64,000 nt of DNA from Asterias amurensis (GCF_032118995.1 NC_092661.1:5024501-5088500); one strand, 5' to 3'. Shown: positions 1-24,503, counted from the first letter of the stretch. Notes: generated from the letters alone by a model not told the origin. Program-made: numbers and translations.

Positions 1-179
1 AACAAATCAAAATCAACAGACTTCAAAAAAAGGTGTTTGGTTTAGAAAATAAAAAATTTAAATATATTGGAGAGTATTTCAGTGGTCCATCCAAATACTA
101 AAAAAATGGCAATAGTTTGGGAGATTCACAACTTTGGTATGAGTCAGAGAGATTTTTATTTCCTAGAAGACAGTCAACA

Positions 180-566
180 TTAAAGGAACACGTTGCCTTG
201 GATCGGTCGAGTTGGTCTTTGAAAAGCGTTTGTAATCGTTTGTTATAAAATGCATGTTAGAAAGATGTTATAAAAGTAGAATATAATGATCCACACAAGT
301 AGCACGCGAAATTGCATGGTTTTCCTTTTACCTCGTCGACAAACACGGTCGGCCATTTATGGGAGTTAAATTTTGGACTCCCATAAATGGCCGACCGTGT
401 TAGTTCGCAAAGTAAAAGGAAAACCACGCAATTTCGAGGCAAATGTGTGTGGATCATTGTATTCTACTTTTAAAACATCTTTCTAACCATATGCATTTTA
501 TAACAAACGGTTTCAAACGCTTTTCGAAGACCAACTCGACCGATCCAAGGCAACGTGTTCCTTTAA
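180..566. mobile_element. Family A foldback MITE, TTAA-bounded
   Basis: Bounded by TTAA on both sides, with ends AGGAACACGTTGCCTTGG and its complement. Almost the whole element is one inverted repeat with arms of about 190 bp, closing on a 25-bp hairpin arm around ACGGTCGGCCATTTATGGG. No coding capacity. The TTAA target suggests mobilisation by a piggyBac-like or Kolobok-like transposase (inference). Confidence 0.9.
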
Positions 567-933
567 GTGAATAACTCTTGTAATAGAATGTGAGTTTTAC
601 GTGTTCCCAATCCTTTTTTTTAGTCTTTAAATTACGTGAATGGGCTCTTTAATGGGGCTAAAATTCCAAAAATATGTCTAGCAGTCTTTAAACAAATTCC
701 CCCAAAACAGATTACTAGAGCTTCATCATCAGACAACCATCAGTGTCATGTTCTCTGCATGCTTTAACACGTTTGAATACTGATTCTAGGCATGCCAAAA
801 AAGGCCCAGACTACTTCATAGTTTTATCAATGGAAAAGGAAGAAAATTTAAACGAACAAACAAGACAAATATTCCGAGAGTTTGAATGACCAGAAAACTA
901 CTGCATTGAAAACGCATAAAGTGTTAATTATGA
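567..933. other. Unannotated AT-rich sequence
   Basis: No gene or recognisable repeat. Confidence 0.6.
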
Positions 934-1642
934 ACTGGGCCCAGTTTCATTGTGTTGCCTAAGCACAAGTTATCGATAAAGAATTTGTTTAAAGCCATTG
1001 GACACTTTCGGTAAACAGTATTGTCCAAGGCCCACACTTCGTGTATCACAACTTCTATATAAAATAACAAACCTGTGAAAATTTAGGCTCAATCGGTCAT
1101 CGGAGTGGGGAGAAAATAACGGGAAAACCCACCCTTGTTTCTGCACGTTTCGCCATGTCATGACATGTGTTTAAAATAAATCCGTAATTCTCGATATCGA
1201 GAATTTATATTGTTTTAATGTTTTCTCTCAAAAAGTAAAGCATTTCATGGACTAATATTTCAAGAGAATTCTTTCACCATTACTTTCTGTAAACCCTGTA
1301 AGTTACTTGTAAATTTTTGATTTTTTTGTTTTTTCTGTACCAAAAGTGTCGAATGGCTTTAAGTGAAAATGAAAAGAGGTTAACTGTCACAAATGTCACT
1401 TGTAAAATTGTATTTGATCTGGTAACCTTATTCTGGGAAGCTAATCTACTTGTCGTTTTCAAAGCAGCTCTATGAAAATGGGTGATGGAGTTTTCGCTAA
1501 GCAAAAATGGGCAGTACACAAGCCACAAATGCCACATGCGAAATGCTATTATGGCAATAACTTAACCTCTTTCTAGTAAGCGTTTTTCTGTTTGTGCTTA
1601 GCTATTTTTTATGCTCAAGCAGCTCTATGAAACTGGGCCCTG
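934..1642. mobile_element. Family G hAT-like MITE (with family D nested)
   Basis: Ends GGGCCCAGTTTCAT and its mirror GAAACTGGGCCCTG; the CAGGGCCC terminus is typical of hAT elements. Interrupted by the family D copy at 989-1362. Confidence 0.8.
989..1362. mobile_element. Family D MITE inserted in a family G element
   Basis: TTAA at both ends; interior AATTCTCGATATCGAGAATT is a perfect palindrome. Inserted into the hAT-like element at 934-1642. Confidence 0.85.
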
Positions 1643-1741
1643 CACTTACTCTGAGATGCCAAAAATGTAATGCCTAAAATGCACACTATTCATGACTAAT
1701 ACTTCAGCCCTCCTCTTTACCATGGGCAGCTTGCCGTACCA

Positions 1742-2124
1742 TTAAAGGAACACGTTGCCTTGGATCGGACGAGTTGGTCTATAAAAAGCGTTTGAAACCG
1801 TTTGTTATGAAATGCATATGGTTAGAAAGATGTTTTAAAAGTAGAATATGATGATCCACACAAGTATCACTCAAAATTGAACGGTTTTCCTTTTACACCG
1901 CGAACTAACACCGTCGGCCATTTATGGGAGTCAAAACCCATAAATGGCCGACCTTGTTAGTCGACGAGGTAAATAGAAAACCACACAATTTTGAGGCATA
2001 TTTATGTAGATCATTGTATTCTACTTTTACAACATCTTTCTACCCATGTGCTTTTTATAACAAACGGTTACAGAACGCTTTTGAAAGACCAACTCGACCG
2101 ACCCCAGGCAACGTGTTCCTTTAA
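1742..2124. mobile_element. Family A foldback MITE, TTAA-bounded
   Basis: Same terminal sequence and central hairpin as the copy at 180-566; both TTAA ends are intact. Confidence 0.9.
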
Positions 2125-2875
2125 CTCTCGTCACTTAAACCCCTGGAGTGGAACCATTGCAAACAACACTGATCTGCTGTTAAAAAAATAATGCTCTGCG
2201 TGCATGCGTGTTAACTTTTGAGCAATTATAAGGCGCTTGTAGGGCATTAGTAAGCGCATCTCAAAATGCAAGTATATTGCCACAATCCACTTCAAATGAA
2301 CCATGTCTTTACACGGTCAGCCTAAACTGCATAACGTTAGACATGTAACAAGATCAAAAAAGAATGAGAGTGGCTCCTCGACTTGAGACCCCTTTTGGGG
2401 GCTGTGACAATTTTGTGATCAAGTACTAACTAAAATATCCGATATATGTAGACCTTTCCATTGCAACAAAACAGCCCAAGTTTTTGCCAACCGAGATTGG
2501 AAAACTATCATCTATGGAAAGCCATAAATGCAAAACAAAAAAAGATAGCTACTATTTGTTACAACTCAACACAAATATTCGAACATACTGTTGATTTTGT
2601 TGGGAAACAAAACAACCAATCATTGGAGGTATTTTATTTAATTGGAAGTTTGCAGGGAAATGTTGCGGTTAAAACACATTGAGTGTTTTACTAACATTCG
2701 GTGGTCCATAGCAACCAACTTGGTTTGTTTATCAACAATGGAAACAAATTTGAAATGTCTATATTGGAATATCTCAAAGGTCACACTTCCAGGGGTTGTG
2801 ATGGTACACCACTGGGAACGAGGTTGCTATTAACAGACTCAATACTACCTTCCTACATCAGCTATCAGGGCCCAA
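2125..2875. other. Unannotated intergenic sequence
   Basis: Short chance frames only; no repeat family recognised. Confidence 0.6.
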
Positions 2876-3154
2876 CTTCTCAGAGCTGCTTAACGGCCAA
2901 TTTTGTGCTAACTGTACAATTTCCATTTCATAGCGCTGCTAACCGTAAGCACATAAAAAGGCATGCTTCCCTTCGGTGCTTACTGCAAGGAAAACAAATA
3001 TGACGTCGCGATGCAAATTCGTGGTGAAAGCGCAATATGGCCGCCTAATTTTCTTGCTAACCTGTGAAATATGCTTACACCTTAGCAAATTTTTCTGCTA
3101 CAGTAAGCACGAAAATATACTTACTGTTGAGCAGCTCTATGAAATTGGGCCCTG
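2876..3154. mobile_element. Family G hAT-like MITE
   Basis: CAGGGCCCAACTTCTCAGAG at the left and GCTCTATGAAATTGGGCCCTG at the right, with TAAGCAC-like motifs throughout. Confidence 0.85.
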
Positions 3155-3593
3155 ACTTCTACAAGATTATATGTACAGAGAGAAGAAGATTTGAAACATG
3201 TGTTCTAACACGAAACGCCTTTATCTTACAAAATAAAAAACTATATAAATTCACTTGCGTGAAGTAAAAAGTGGTATCTTACAGATTCTATGTACAACAT
3301 TTACAAATTGGTACAAAAAAATTGAATTACAGTTTTAAAATTAAAAATACAAATGGCCTGAAGTCGAGATGAATTCACAAGTCGAGGGCGGAGCTGCGTT
3401 GAGTAGGATGCTGGGTGGTCATGGGTACCAGCGCGTCTCAACAGCAGTCACTGTGTAAACTCAATGAAGATCTGAATTGGAACCAGCTGAAACCCTGAAT
3501 CACACACAAATTTATTAATTAATTAGTTTTTATTCCACTTTCCATATTTTGATCTTGTCCTTCATGCTTCCATCTGCTTGTGGTCAAACCATC

Positions 3594-3845
3594 TGGGTCC
3601 AATTTCATGGCTCTGCTTACCGTAAGCACAGCATTGGCGCTTATAGAAGCAGGGAATTCAGTGCTTACGGCAAGCGTATTACACGGGTTAGCGGCAAATT
3701 ATAGCTTCTGCGCGTACATACTCCGCGTCATTAAGCATTCTACGCTTACAAGGCTAGCGCAGAAATTCAGTGCTTGGATGTAAGCGGGGAATCATGATCG
3801 TAAGCGCAGAATTCGGCGGTAAGCAGATCCATGAAATTGGGCCCT
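3594..3845. mobile_element. Family G hAT-like MITE
   Basis: Ends GGGTCCAATTTCATGG and CATGAAATTGGGCCCTG; the interior has many GCTTACGGTAAGC-type palindromes. Confidence 0.85.
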
Positions 3846-3856
3846 GCTTGTGGTCA

Positions 3857-4309
3857 AAAAGGCACTGGACTCTATTGGTTATTACTCAAAATAACTGTTG
3901 GCATAAAAAAACTTACTTGGTAATGAGCAATGGAGAGCTGTTGATTATAGTATAAATCATTGTGAGAAACGGCTCCCTCTGAAGTAACGTTATTTTTTCT
4001 TACTCAAATATTAAAAGACTTCTGACTGAAAGCACACAAATTTTGAAGTAACATAGTTTTCGAGAAAGAAGTAGTTTTCCGAGAATTTGATTTAGAGACC
4101 TCAAAATTAGATTGTGAGGTCGTGAAATCAAGCATCTGAAAGCACACAACTGTGACAAGGGTGTTTTTTCTTTCATTATTCTCTTCCAACCTCAATGACC
4201 AATTGAGCGCAAATTTTCACAGGTTTGTTATTTTATGCATACGTTGGGATGCACCAAGTGAGAATACTTGTCATTGACAGTTATTACCAATCGTGTCCAG
4301 TGCCTTAAA
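3857..4309. mobile_element. Family B MITE
   Basis: Ends AGGCACTGGACTCTATTGG and CCAATCGTGTCCAGTGCC; contains the conserved internal palindrome around GAGACCTCAAAATTAGA. About 450 bp, non-coding. Lies immediately 3' of the FAM76 stop codon. Confidence 0.85.
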
Positions 4310-4359
4310 AAATAAATGTCCTACCTGATATAATACATGGATTGCAGTCGGACCAATTA

Positions 4360-16408
<12,049 letters not shown>

Positions 16409-17138
16409 TGCACAAACTTTCTTCAACAAGGCCTTTTGTTTCAAAGAGGAATACTTTGACAAGTTCATTCGTTCTCTGTGTGATGATTCAACAGTTTTAA
16501 ACAGCCAGGCCTGACAAACAGGTCAATCAATGATTTGAGAATCAATCCAAGAAACAATATCAATTCAATAACTGACTTAAAAAAATTCTAATTTCTATGT
16601 CGCATCAATCAATTTTCTATTGTGTAAAATTTTCTAGTTTAACTTCTCAACTTTAGGTACCCGTGAAGAAAACGTATGCATTTGGCGTTGGAAATTCAAT
16701 AAATACTGGATAATAAGTCGTTATTGAAACACACGCTTGTGCATTCGATCAATTAGAGCATGGCTGTCACTTCCGTTTCACTCAGTTCGTTGTTGTATCT
16801 TGTCCATTCATTGTCTTGCGCGCGCGGACCACTTTCCGCAAATTAATGCCGCGTTAATGAAATGACCTTGTCGGTAAAACTGCCAGTTATCCTGCCGCTG
16901 AAAGGCCCAAATAACTCTTTCACTGTCGTCATACTTCACTTGCTTTGTCACAGTCTTTTCCACACAGTACAAGTCCACATAGCTGTTGTTGTTTACAAAC
17001 CGGGAACGATAAATAAAGACGGCTGTAGTTTTTCGACTTTTGTGCATAAATACAAAGATGGCGGCAATGCTTTTTGAAGGGCGCCCGCATACGGCCACTA
17101 ATTGCCATTAATTACCTGACTCTGATCTCCGACACACT

Positions 17139-17291
17139 GGGTGCGTTCGTTTAGCTTCCCTGGGTCTACCCCGGTGTGTGGCGGTTTTTTCCCACCAGGA
17201 CGAACGTGGGTAATTATCTACACACGTTCGTCCTCGTAAAAGAAAGTGCCACACACCGGGGTCGACCCGGGGAAGCTAATCGAACGCACCC
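17139..17291. mobile_element. MITE in the FAM76/MTF1 intergenic region
   Basis: Inverted ends GGGTGCGTTCG...TAGCTTCCC and GGGAAGCTA...CGAACGCACCC, with internal arms around ACGAACGTG. A CACTG direct repeat flanks it. Confidence 0.85.
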
Positions 17292-17459
17292 ACTGTTCAA
17301 ATTGGGTGCGGGTGAGGGGTTCGAATCCCTCTCGATTTGTTGCTTATTTGGACCGGGTTGCCTGGTGTAAAATGCACAGTAGGATGCCGTGCTTGATGAA
17401 ATTAGCATAATTCGAAAGTTATATCCGGTACTAAATGGCCCAATTCACAGCTAAAGGTG

Positions 17460-17491
17460 CCCCCCCCCCCCAAAAAAAAAAAAAAAAAAAA
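17460..17491. repeat. Poly(C)-poly(A) junction
   Basis: Twelve C followed directly by about twenty A. The same arrangement occurs at 15702-15721, and inverted (T then G) at 49181-49224. Confidence 0.95.
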
Positions 17492-18227
17492 CTTGTTAAC
17501 GTTATAGACTCCCAAAGCCAGTGATCTTATGATGATATGGTCCTCCTCTCTTATTCATCTCATACTTAAATAATCTACAAAAGTCTTTAACTTCCCGGGT
17601 TAGAATGCTCGCAGGTGATTGCGTCGTCTGCCGAGAGATGACTTCACAACTGAAAGTACTCAGAAACACATACACAGATTACAGAACTTTTTGTAGTCAT
17701 TGAATTAGCCAAAAATCTTACACCACCTCCCTAAAAGTTTTTAATTAACCACATCATCCAATAAAATAATATGTGACCTTACTAACCACATCATCCAATA
17801 AAATAATATGTGACCTTACCACCTCAATAGTTGAATGGTCCATTCTAGGATATCAAGGAATTCCCCCCATACTCACGCCCCACCCCCAGGACAACGAAAT
17901 CTTACACTATTTCCCTAATAGTTTTTAATTATCCACATCATCCAATAAAATAATATGGGACCTTACCCCCTCTTAGATGGTTAAATGGTCCATTCTGGGA
18001 TATCAATGTATTCACCCCCCCCCCGGACAACAATGCACTTCGGGGTCTTTCCCCCATTAACACATAACACTGACGGTTAATGACAGTCGTTGGCGAATTA
18101 TTTATACGGGACGGGTACATAACTACGGACGACGTGTGTGTAGACTGTAATGCTACATATTCTAGGACTATAGTGAACGTATGTACAGTGTATCTGGTAA
18201 ACAAGAAGTGTGAATGATCAAGCAAAA

Positions 18228-21200
18228 ATGGCGGACTACGACAACTCCGACCCTGCCGATGTTGATGGTTTGGGCGTAGATGCGTTTGATGTAGGAGAAA
18301 ATGACGAGGAGTCGGAAGATGAAGATAACGACTTCGACGCTGACTGCCAGGAGGGGGATACCGGGTCCTTCGAGTTTGATCGTACGTTGGTTTACATTCA
18401 TTGTATCTCAGATGCCGATAAAGACGATCCCAACCCGCCGAACCCCGTCAACAATGACGACGTCAACAATGTTACGTTGAGCTTAGGGAGTCTCCAGTCT
18501 ACCACGAATATAACTGATGATCTTACGGGCGTTCATCATCATGGGACCCTGGGCTCTTCGAGCCCCGATGCAGACTGTGACAAACACGACGGAAACTGCG
18601 GCCATGGCTGTGATGGCTTCATCCACCATACGATTTCAGCGGATCAAATCCAGACACAAATCAGCCCTGCCCCTGGCATGGCTGGATATGCCTTCATGGC
18701 CGACGATATCGCTGGGGCAACCCTGACCATGGAGAGCCAAAACCCCACGACCAAAAAGAAGGAGATTCACAGATACAACTGTGAATTTGAACGTTGTAAT
18801 CGTACGTACAGTACGGCTGGGAACTTGAAAACGCATCTTAAAACGCACACGGGGGACTTCAGTTTTGTGTGCAAAGAAAAAGGTTGCGGGAAAGCGTTTT
18901 TAACGAGTTACAGCCTGAAGATCCATGTGCGCGTCCACACGAAAGAACGCCCTTATTCCTGTGTTTTGGAAGGATGTCAAAAATCCTTCAATACACTTTA
19001 TCGGTAAGAATTATTTGCTGTGATGAACTTTTAGTAATCACACATACCACAACTTCACAAGAATATCACTGTTTTAACTTTTACTTTTAAATCCTGGTTA
19101 TGTACTTTCTGCGAATGCGAATGCGAATCAAATTTTTGTAACACAATAATCGGTACGTGCCCCTTTCCAATTGTGGCGCAATGAAATTGGCACAAAGCAT
19201 TCGCAGGGTCTTACACTTGAAGATATTCAAATAATTATTCTTCAATTTCTCTCTGCATTACCTATATATTGTTATATACAAAGGAAAACTCCCTTAAATT
19301 GATTGGTTTTCCTTTGACTTCATGAACTTAGACGGTCGTGGCATTTTGTGGAGTAAAAAAAAATTTGGTTCTACACATTAACTAAATCTTCTGATGACAT
19401 CCTACAGATTGAAAGCTCATCAGAGATTACACACTGGATCAACTTTTAACTGTGACTCCGAGGGATGCACCAAGTTTTTCACAACTCTCAGTGATCTTAG
19501 AAAACATATCAGGACGCACACTGGGGAGAAACCGTTCAAGTAAGTATGTCAGCGTCCTCCCTTAAAACAGTCCTTGGGTGGTTTAACTGGCATGGTCCGC
19601 TGGCCAAACTCAGACTAATTGTGGCTTCTTATATCGCACATGTCCGTCACTCAGTCACGCTCCTCACTGGCGCTGTAACATACAGTATTCCCTGCAAGAT
19701 GTGGAACTACATTATGAGACCTAATTCTGATAGCACCATGGAATGTTTTACAAGGTGCTGTGGCGCAATTTGCTGCCGATCGGACCAGGAACATCGGGGC
19801 AAACCCCTTCTCTTTTCAATTAAGTGCACTGAATTCTTTTACATGCTTTACATAACACAAGGGACCAACGACTAAACGTCCCATCCGAAGGACGAAGCAG
19901 TGGTGAAGTGTCTTGCTTAAGGACACAAGTGTCACGGCTGGGGATTCAAACCCACACTCTGCTGATCAGAAACACCAGAGTTTGAATTCGGTGGTCTTAA
20001 CCGCTCAGCCACGACACTTCCACATTTGGCAAAGATTTGCGTCAGTGGCCTCCTTGCGGTCTTGTTGCGTTTGTGCAAGAAACATCCTGCGCCCTCTACA
20101 TGTAGTTCTTATAACTCTATGGTTTAAACCCCTATAGATGTATGACCAGTCACCTTTTTGTTTTGACACTCCTATATTTTTGTTATTTTTCTGACACTCC
20201 TACGGTATTTTTTCAGATGGAAACTCTTTTTGTTCTTGGGAATAATCACATTATATATAAATCCTGTATTTTGTCTTTAAACTCTTCTTATTTACATTTT
20301 TGCAGGTGTTATTTTTGCGGAAAAGGCTTTGCTGCGAGCCATCACCTTAAAACGCACGTCAGAACGCACACAGGTAAAAGATGTAGTCAATCCCTCCATT
20401 ACCACTAAACCTCTATCATTTACTCTTACTGTATCCATTATATTGTTGAAGAGTTTGCAAAGAGCTTTAATTTAAAACTTTTGTTTAGAGTATGGATTTC
20501 CTTTAAATTGAAGGTAGCTAGTAGTCAGAAGCACAAAATGAAGAAAAATATCCCAAAACATTACCAGCTAAAAGAAACCAGGAAAGTAACTATTAAAACC
20601 CAGAACCTACCAACCTTGAAGTTGATTTTTATTGATGAGTTCTTGTTTTGTTAATATACAGGTGAGAAGCCGTACACGTGTCAGAAGGATGGATGTAAGC
20701 GTACCTTCAACACGCAGTACAGCCTTAAGAGTCATAAGAAAGGACACGATAAACAGTCCACTTCATCTTCGGCGTCATCAACAGTTGCATCTCTAGAGGG
20801 CGCTAGTCAGGAGGTAGTAAGTTTATCAAATATAATAGTAACAATTATTAATAATTCTCTGGAGTTTTCCTCCAACATCTAAAATAGAAACTGCCTTCCT
20901 TGTCTTCTCTCCATTGGGTTCTATGCTAGTACAGTAATTTAGTTTGCTTTTTCCAAGAGTCCTAGGCTTCACAAATAAAATTGATAGATTAAATATTCCC
21001 TGATATTCAGTTGGGTTCGAATCCCAATCATGACAACTATTGTGTCATTGAACAAAAAAATTTATCAATGTTTTTCTTCACCCTGGAGTGAACAGTTCAC
21101 CCAAAATGTTTTCATTGTCTTCTCTTTTCTCGCTTGGCTTTAGTAATCTTTGTTGAGAATATATTTAGATCAATTTTGTGTTGTATAATGCAACTTACAA

Positions 21201-22224
21201 ACCCTTGCAGCGACTGTAGAATTATCAATTTTTAGGTAAAATTCAAATATTATGTCGCCAGGGTTCCGAACTATCTATCAATGTTAATCCCTAGATTCAT
21301 ACTACTGCTTCCCAGGTTGTATCGTCCCGGCCATAACACTTGTGTTCTCGAGCCAAGTGGTAAATGGGTACCTGTGAGGGCAGAGAAGGTTGTTGAGATT
21401 GATTTAGCTTGGTAAAAATGTTTGGAGTGCCATGAGTGTCACAGAGTGACGGAATTTAGCACTAAATAACAAGCCTGGAATTATAAGGAGGCTTTGGAGG
21501 GCCTAACCTTCGTTGCCCCTGGTCTTGGCCTTTGTGCTGCTTCAAAAGTATTCCATTGACTTTAAGATTTTCCAATTAAAGTGCCCTTTGCAAAATGAAA
21601 ATGGTCTTGCCCTGTCAAAGGTGAAATTCATGAGAAGCCACTACTACTATTATTATTATTGTTTGTTTATCAAAAGGCAACTGCTTCAATGATGGAAACT
21701 GCTGATGAATCTAGCATAGCTGGTACAGCGAGTTCATCTGCTACTGGTTGTACATGTGGATCAAAAAGTAAAACTGCAATACCAACAAAGGTAAATAGTA
21801 ATTGTGAATGGTTGGGTGAATTGCCTCTTCTACCCTACTGTCAGACCATTCAATACAATCCATTGGTTTTAAAGACAGTGGACACTATTGGTAATTGTCA
21901 AAAACCAGTCTTCTCACTTGCTGTATCTCAACATATGTGTAACATAACAAACCTGTGAAAATTTCAGCTCAATCGATCATCGAAGTTGCGTGATAATAAT
22001 GAGATAAAAACACCCTGGTCACACGAAGTTGTGTGCTTTCTCATGCTTGATTTCAAGACCTCAAGTTCTAAATCTTAGGTCTTGAAATCAAATTCATGGA
22101 AAATTAGTTCTTTCTCGAAAACTATGTTACTTCAGAGGGAGCTGTTTCTCACAGGGTTTTATACTATCAACCTCTCCCCATTACTCGTTACCAAGTAAGT
22201 TTTTATGCTAACAATTATTTTGAG

Positions 22225-22265
<41 letters not shown>

Positions 22266-24435
22266 TTGTCACATTGAACTGTCCAGTACATAATAATGCA
22301 TTGGGCGACATCTGACTCATTTTCACAGAGTGGGTCACATATAATATCATTTGGTGAATGCATCTACACAGTACAGAGTCGACCCTCCAACTGTGATTGT
22401 AGTTCAGCAGGAAACATAACTGTAGGCCTACTTCTGAGAATTTAAAAGGATGTACCATTATGTATGCCTTTGTTGTGATTGATTTTAGATTCCAGATCTG
22501 ACTGCTGCTGCAAATCCTGCAAGTCAAAAGGTCAACGCAGACGTTGAAATGGTTGACATACATAACTTGCCTTCAGCTGGATCATCAAATACACAACACC
22601 AAATAGGTTGGTTAAAATAACAACATGTGTTATTGATCTATATAAAGGCGTAATATTCTTCTTACTATAAGGCCTTATACACTACAAAAAATCTTGTGGA
22701 CACGGATACGATCCGGATAATGTGCACTGTCCTTCACACTACAACTTTTCAACACAGTGTCGATCCGGATATGGCGCTTTGACTGGTCGAAACCAACTCT
22801 GCCTGGGAGGTGGGTTGATAAATCTCTATCCGTGTTGAAGATTCTAACACGAATCAAAAGCCGTTGTGTGAACAAGTTAGAGAACAGGTTAATTTTCGAT
22901 CCGTGTTGAGTGTGTGTGGCGCCATCCGCGCACACTACAGTTGACCAGCACGTTAAGAAAAAACGCGTACAAAAGGCACTGAGTACATAAAAAGTAGCCG
23001 TGTCCTGCCTCGACCCGTGTAAGACCTTGCAGTGTGAAACAGTCGCACACTATCCGGATTGAAAATTACACAAAATAACAAACCTGTGAAAATTTGAACT
23101 TAATTGGTTGTTGAAGTTGCGAGATACAAATGGAAGAAAAAACACCCTTGTCACACGAAGTTGTGTGCTTTCAGATGCTTGATTTCGAGACCTCAAATTC
23201 TAAATCTGAGGTCTCAAAATCAAAATCGTGGAAAATTACTTCTTTCTCTCGAAAACTATGTTACTTCAGAGGGAGCTGTTTCTGACAATGTTGTATATAT
23301 AAGAGTTGCCATTATTATTCTTTCTTTAATTACAGGAGCAGTGGAACCTCAAGCACAACATACGGGCCAGTCTGTCATCATTCACAGCATCCCTTCAGCA
23401 TGTTCAGGCACGGTCGGCCAAAACCTCATTATAACCATCAATCCCGACTGTCAAACTCCAACTCAAGTTGTCATCGCTCCACAACCGCTTCCCCATCACA
23501 CGTGTAACGTGTCGGTGATCGGCAAGCAAAACAACAGCAATACCGAAGGCACAAACACCGTCACGGCTGGCCAGAGCCACGTCTGCGCCGTGTCTCACCA
23601 GAAGACGTCCGATACCTGTGTGCATTACAGCCAGCAGGGCAACACATCCGGCGAATGTGCAAAAGTCATCCAGACTACGCGGAGTGCTACCACGTCGTGT
23701 CTCCCCGTGGCGCCCGTTGGCGTAACCATATCCCAACCCTGCAAAGCGGCCACGGCGAACCACTGCCCCGCGCCGGTCATGCTCACTATTTCCTCCCCCG
23801 ATCACGCCGTCATGCATTCCAACTCAAGCGCACATTCGCAGACACAGATCCAACTGATCACAGACGACGGTGGTAAAGTGGGCATCATCCAGACCTCCTC
23901 ATCCACATCAGAATGTACCAGCTGTATTCCCCTTGCGTCTAAATTACCCTCAGATAAAGATCATACTACTACAGCCGGCGACCCTGGCATGGATACCAGC
24001 CGAACCCTTATTCCTCACCATGCGACATCTCCAAAGCTACCCTTCACTTCTCCTCAGTTGACAGCCACATCGTCGGCTCCCTGTACTTCCACCAATCAAA
24101 ATGCCGGTTCAGGAGTTGTTAAAAGCCCCGCCCAACCTGAGAAGAGTTCTTCTACTCGGCCATGCTCGTGTGAGGATTCGTGGAAGAATCGTCAGCAGAA
24201 GGACGATATGATCGAACAGTGGTTGAACATCAAGAATACAAAACAACCTGCCGAAACCCAACCACAAGTGGATTCCAACTACGGTATCACCATAGATAGT
24301 AAGGACTCTCGGAGCCCGCCGTGCCCGCTCTGCAACTGCACATGTCCGTGTGGATGCAAAAAGGCGGGGTCATCCAAGGGTGACTTTCAAGATGGGATGT
24401 CGCTCTTTAGCCTCAGCAGTTTCCCAGACTTCTGA
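18228..24435 (+). CDS. MTF1: Metal regulatory transcription factor 1 (7 coding exons)
   Basis: Coding exons: 18228-19003, 19408-19539, 20306-20373, 20662-20816, 21677-21790, 22489-22606, 23336-24435. Phases agree throughout and give 820 aa (human MTF1 is about 753 aa). An acidic N-terminus, about residues 23-45, is followed by a basic KKKE stretch and six C2H2 zinc fingers from about residue 183 to 355, joined by TGEKP-like linkers; the [15 protein letters not shown] and [17 protein letters not shown] segments are diagnostic of MTF1. A long Ser/Thr/Pro-rich tail ends in a cluster of six cysteines at about 784-795 ([12 protein letters not shown]), matching the C-terminal cysteine cluster of the family. 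MTF1 binds metal response elements and activates metallothionein and zinc exporter genes in response to zinc or cadmium. The ATG at 18228 lies in AAAATGGCGG, a good start context. Finger 5 has CxxC spacing where the others have Cx4C. Confidence 0.97.
19618..20021 (-). mobile_element. SINE type 1
   Basis: Nearly full length; head at 19935-20021, body toward 19618. In the second MTF1 intron. Confidence 0.85.
21497..21640 (+). repeat. Dispersed repeat V, unfilled TTAA site
   Basis: Continuous through CATTGACTTTAAGATTTTCC, the point at which the copy near 6.3 kb is split by a family B MITE. In an MTF1 intron. Confidence 0.75.
21869..22227. mobile_element. Family B MITE, right end lost at a TA microsatellite
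   Basis: The left TTAA end is intact. The copy stops after TTATTTTGAGTAA and runs into A/TA repeats at 22228-22262. In an MTF1 intron. Confidence 0.85.
22228..22266. repeat. A/TA microsatellite
   Basis: An A run followed by about 14 TA units and TGTATGTA, at the broken right end of a family B MITE. Confidence 0.95.
22672..23060. mobile_element. Probable MITE with ATCCGGATA-type motifs
   Basis: Repeated ATCCGGAT and GTGTTGA motifs; the start (CTTATACACTAC) and end (CTTGCAGTGTGAAACAG) are only loosely inverted. In the last MTF1 intron. Confidence 0.45.
23067..23292. mobile_element. Family B MITE fragment next to the MTF1 last-exon acceptor
   Basis: Contains only the interior of the element; both ends are missing. 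It ends about 45 bp before the acceptor of the last MTF1 exon (exon start 23336). Confidence 0.8.
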
Positions 24436-24503
24436 ATCCTAGCAATATGAGAGAGAAATAGGACGCAATTTCATGGGGCTGCTTACATTACAGCAATCAA
24501 GTT

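Larger units (their letters stand above)
16409..18227. promoter_or_regulatory. Shared upstream region of the divergent FAM76 and MTF1 genes
   Basis: The two genes are head-to-head with about 1.8 kb between start codons. AAGATGGCGGC at 17055-17065 matches the YY1 consensus well and is a plausible FAM76 promoter-proximal site; ATGGCGG also occurs at the MTF1 start codon. A CG-rich run lies at 16815-16825. The middle is interrupted by a MITE (17139-17291), a SINE fragment and a C/A homopolymer junction. A segment of about 150 bp containing ACATCATCCAATAAAATAA appears at about 17755-17870 and again at 17900-18030, with an extra 36-bp tandem copy in the first. Confidence 0.5.

Noticed and set aside
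16815-16825. Metal response element (TGCRCNC) for MTF1 autoregulation
   Set aside because: Only one match was seen in the intergenic region, within a CG repeat run; not enough to claim a functional site.
23404-23817. Minus-strand 137-codon frame opposite the last MTF1 exon
   Set aside because: It is a shadow of the MTF1 coding sequence, and no splice sites or family match support it.
23104-24435. Single 443-codon gene starting at 23104
   Set aside because: The first 77 codons are MITE sequence; the phase and acceptor at 23336 join the rest to MTF1.
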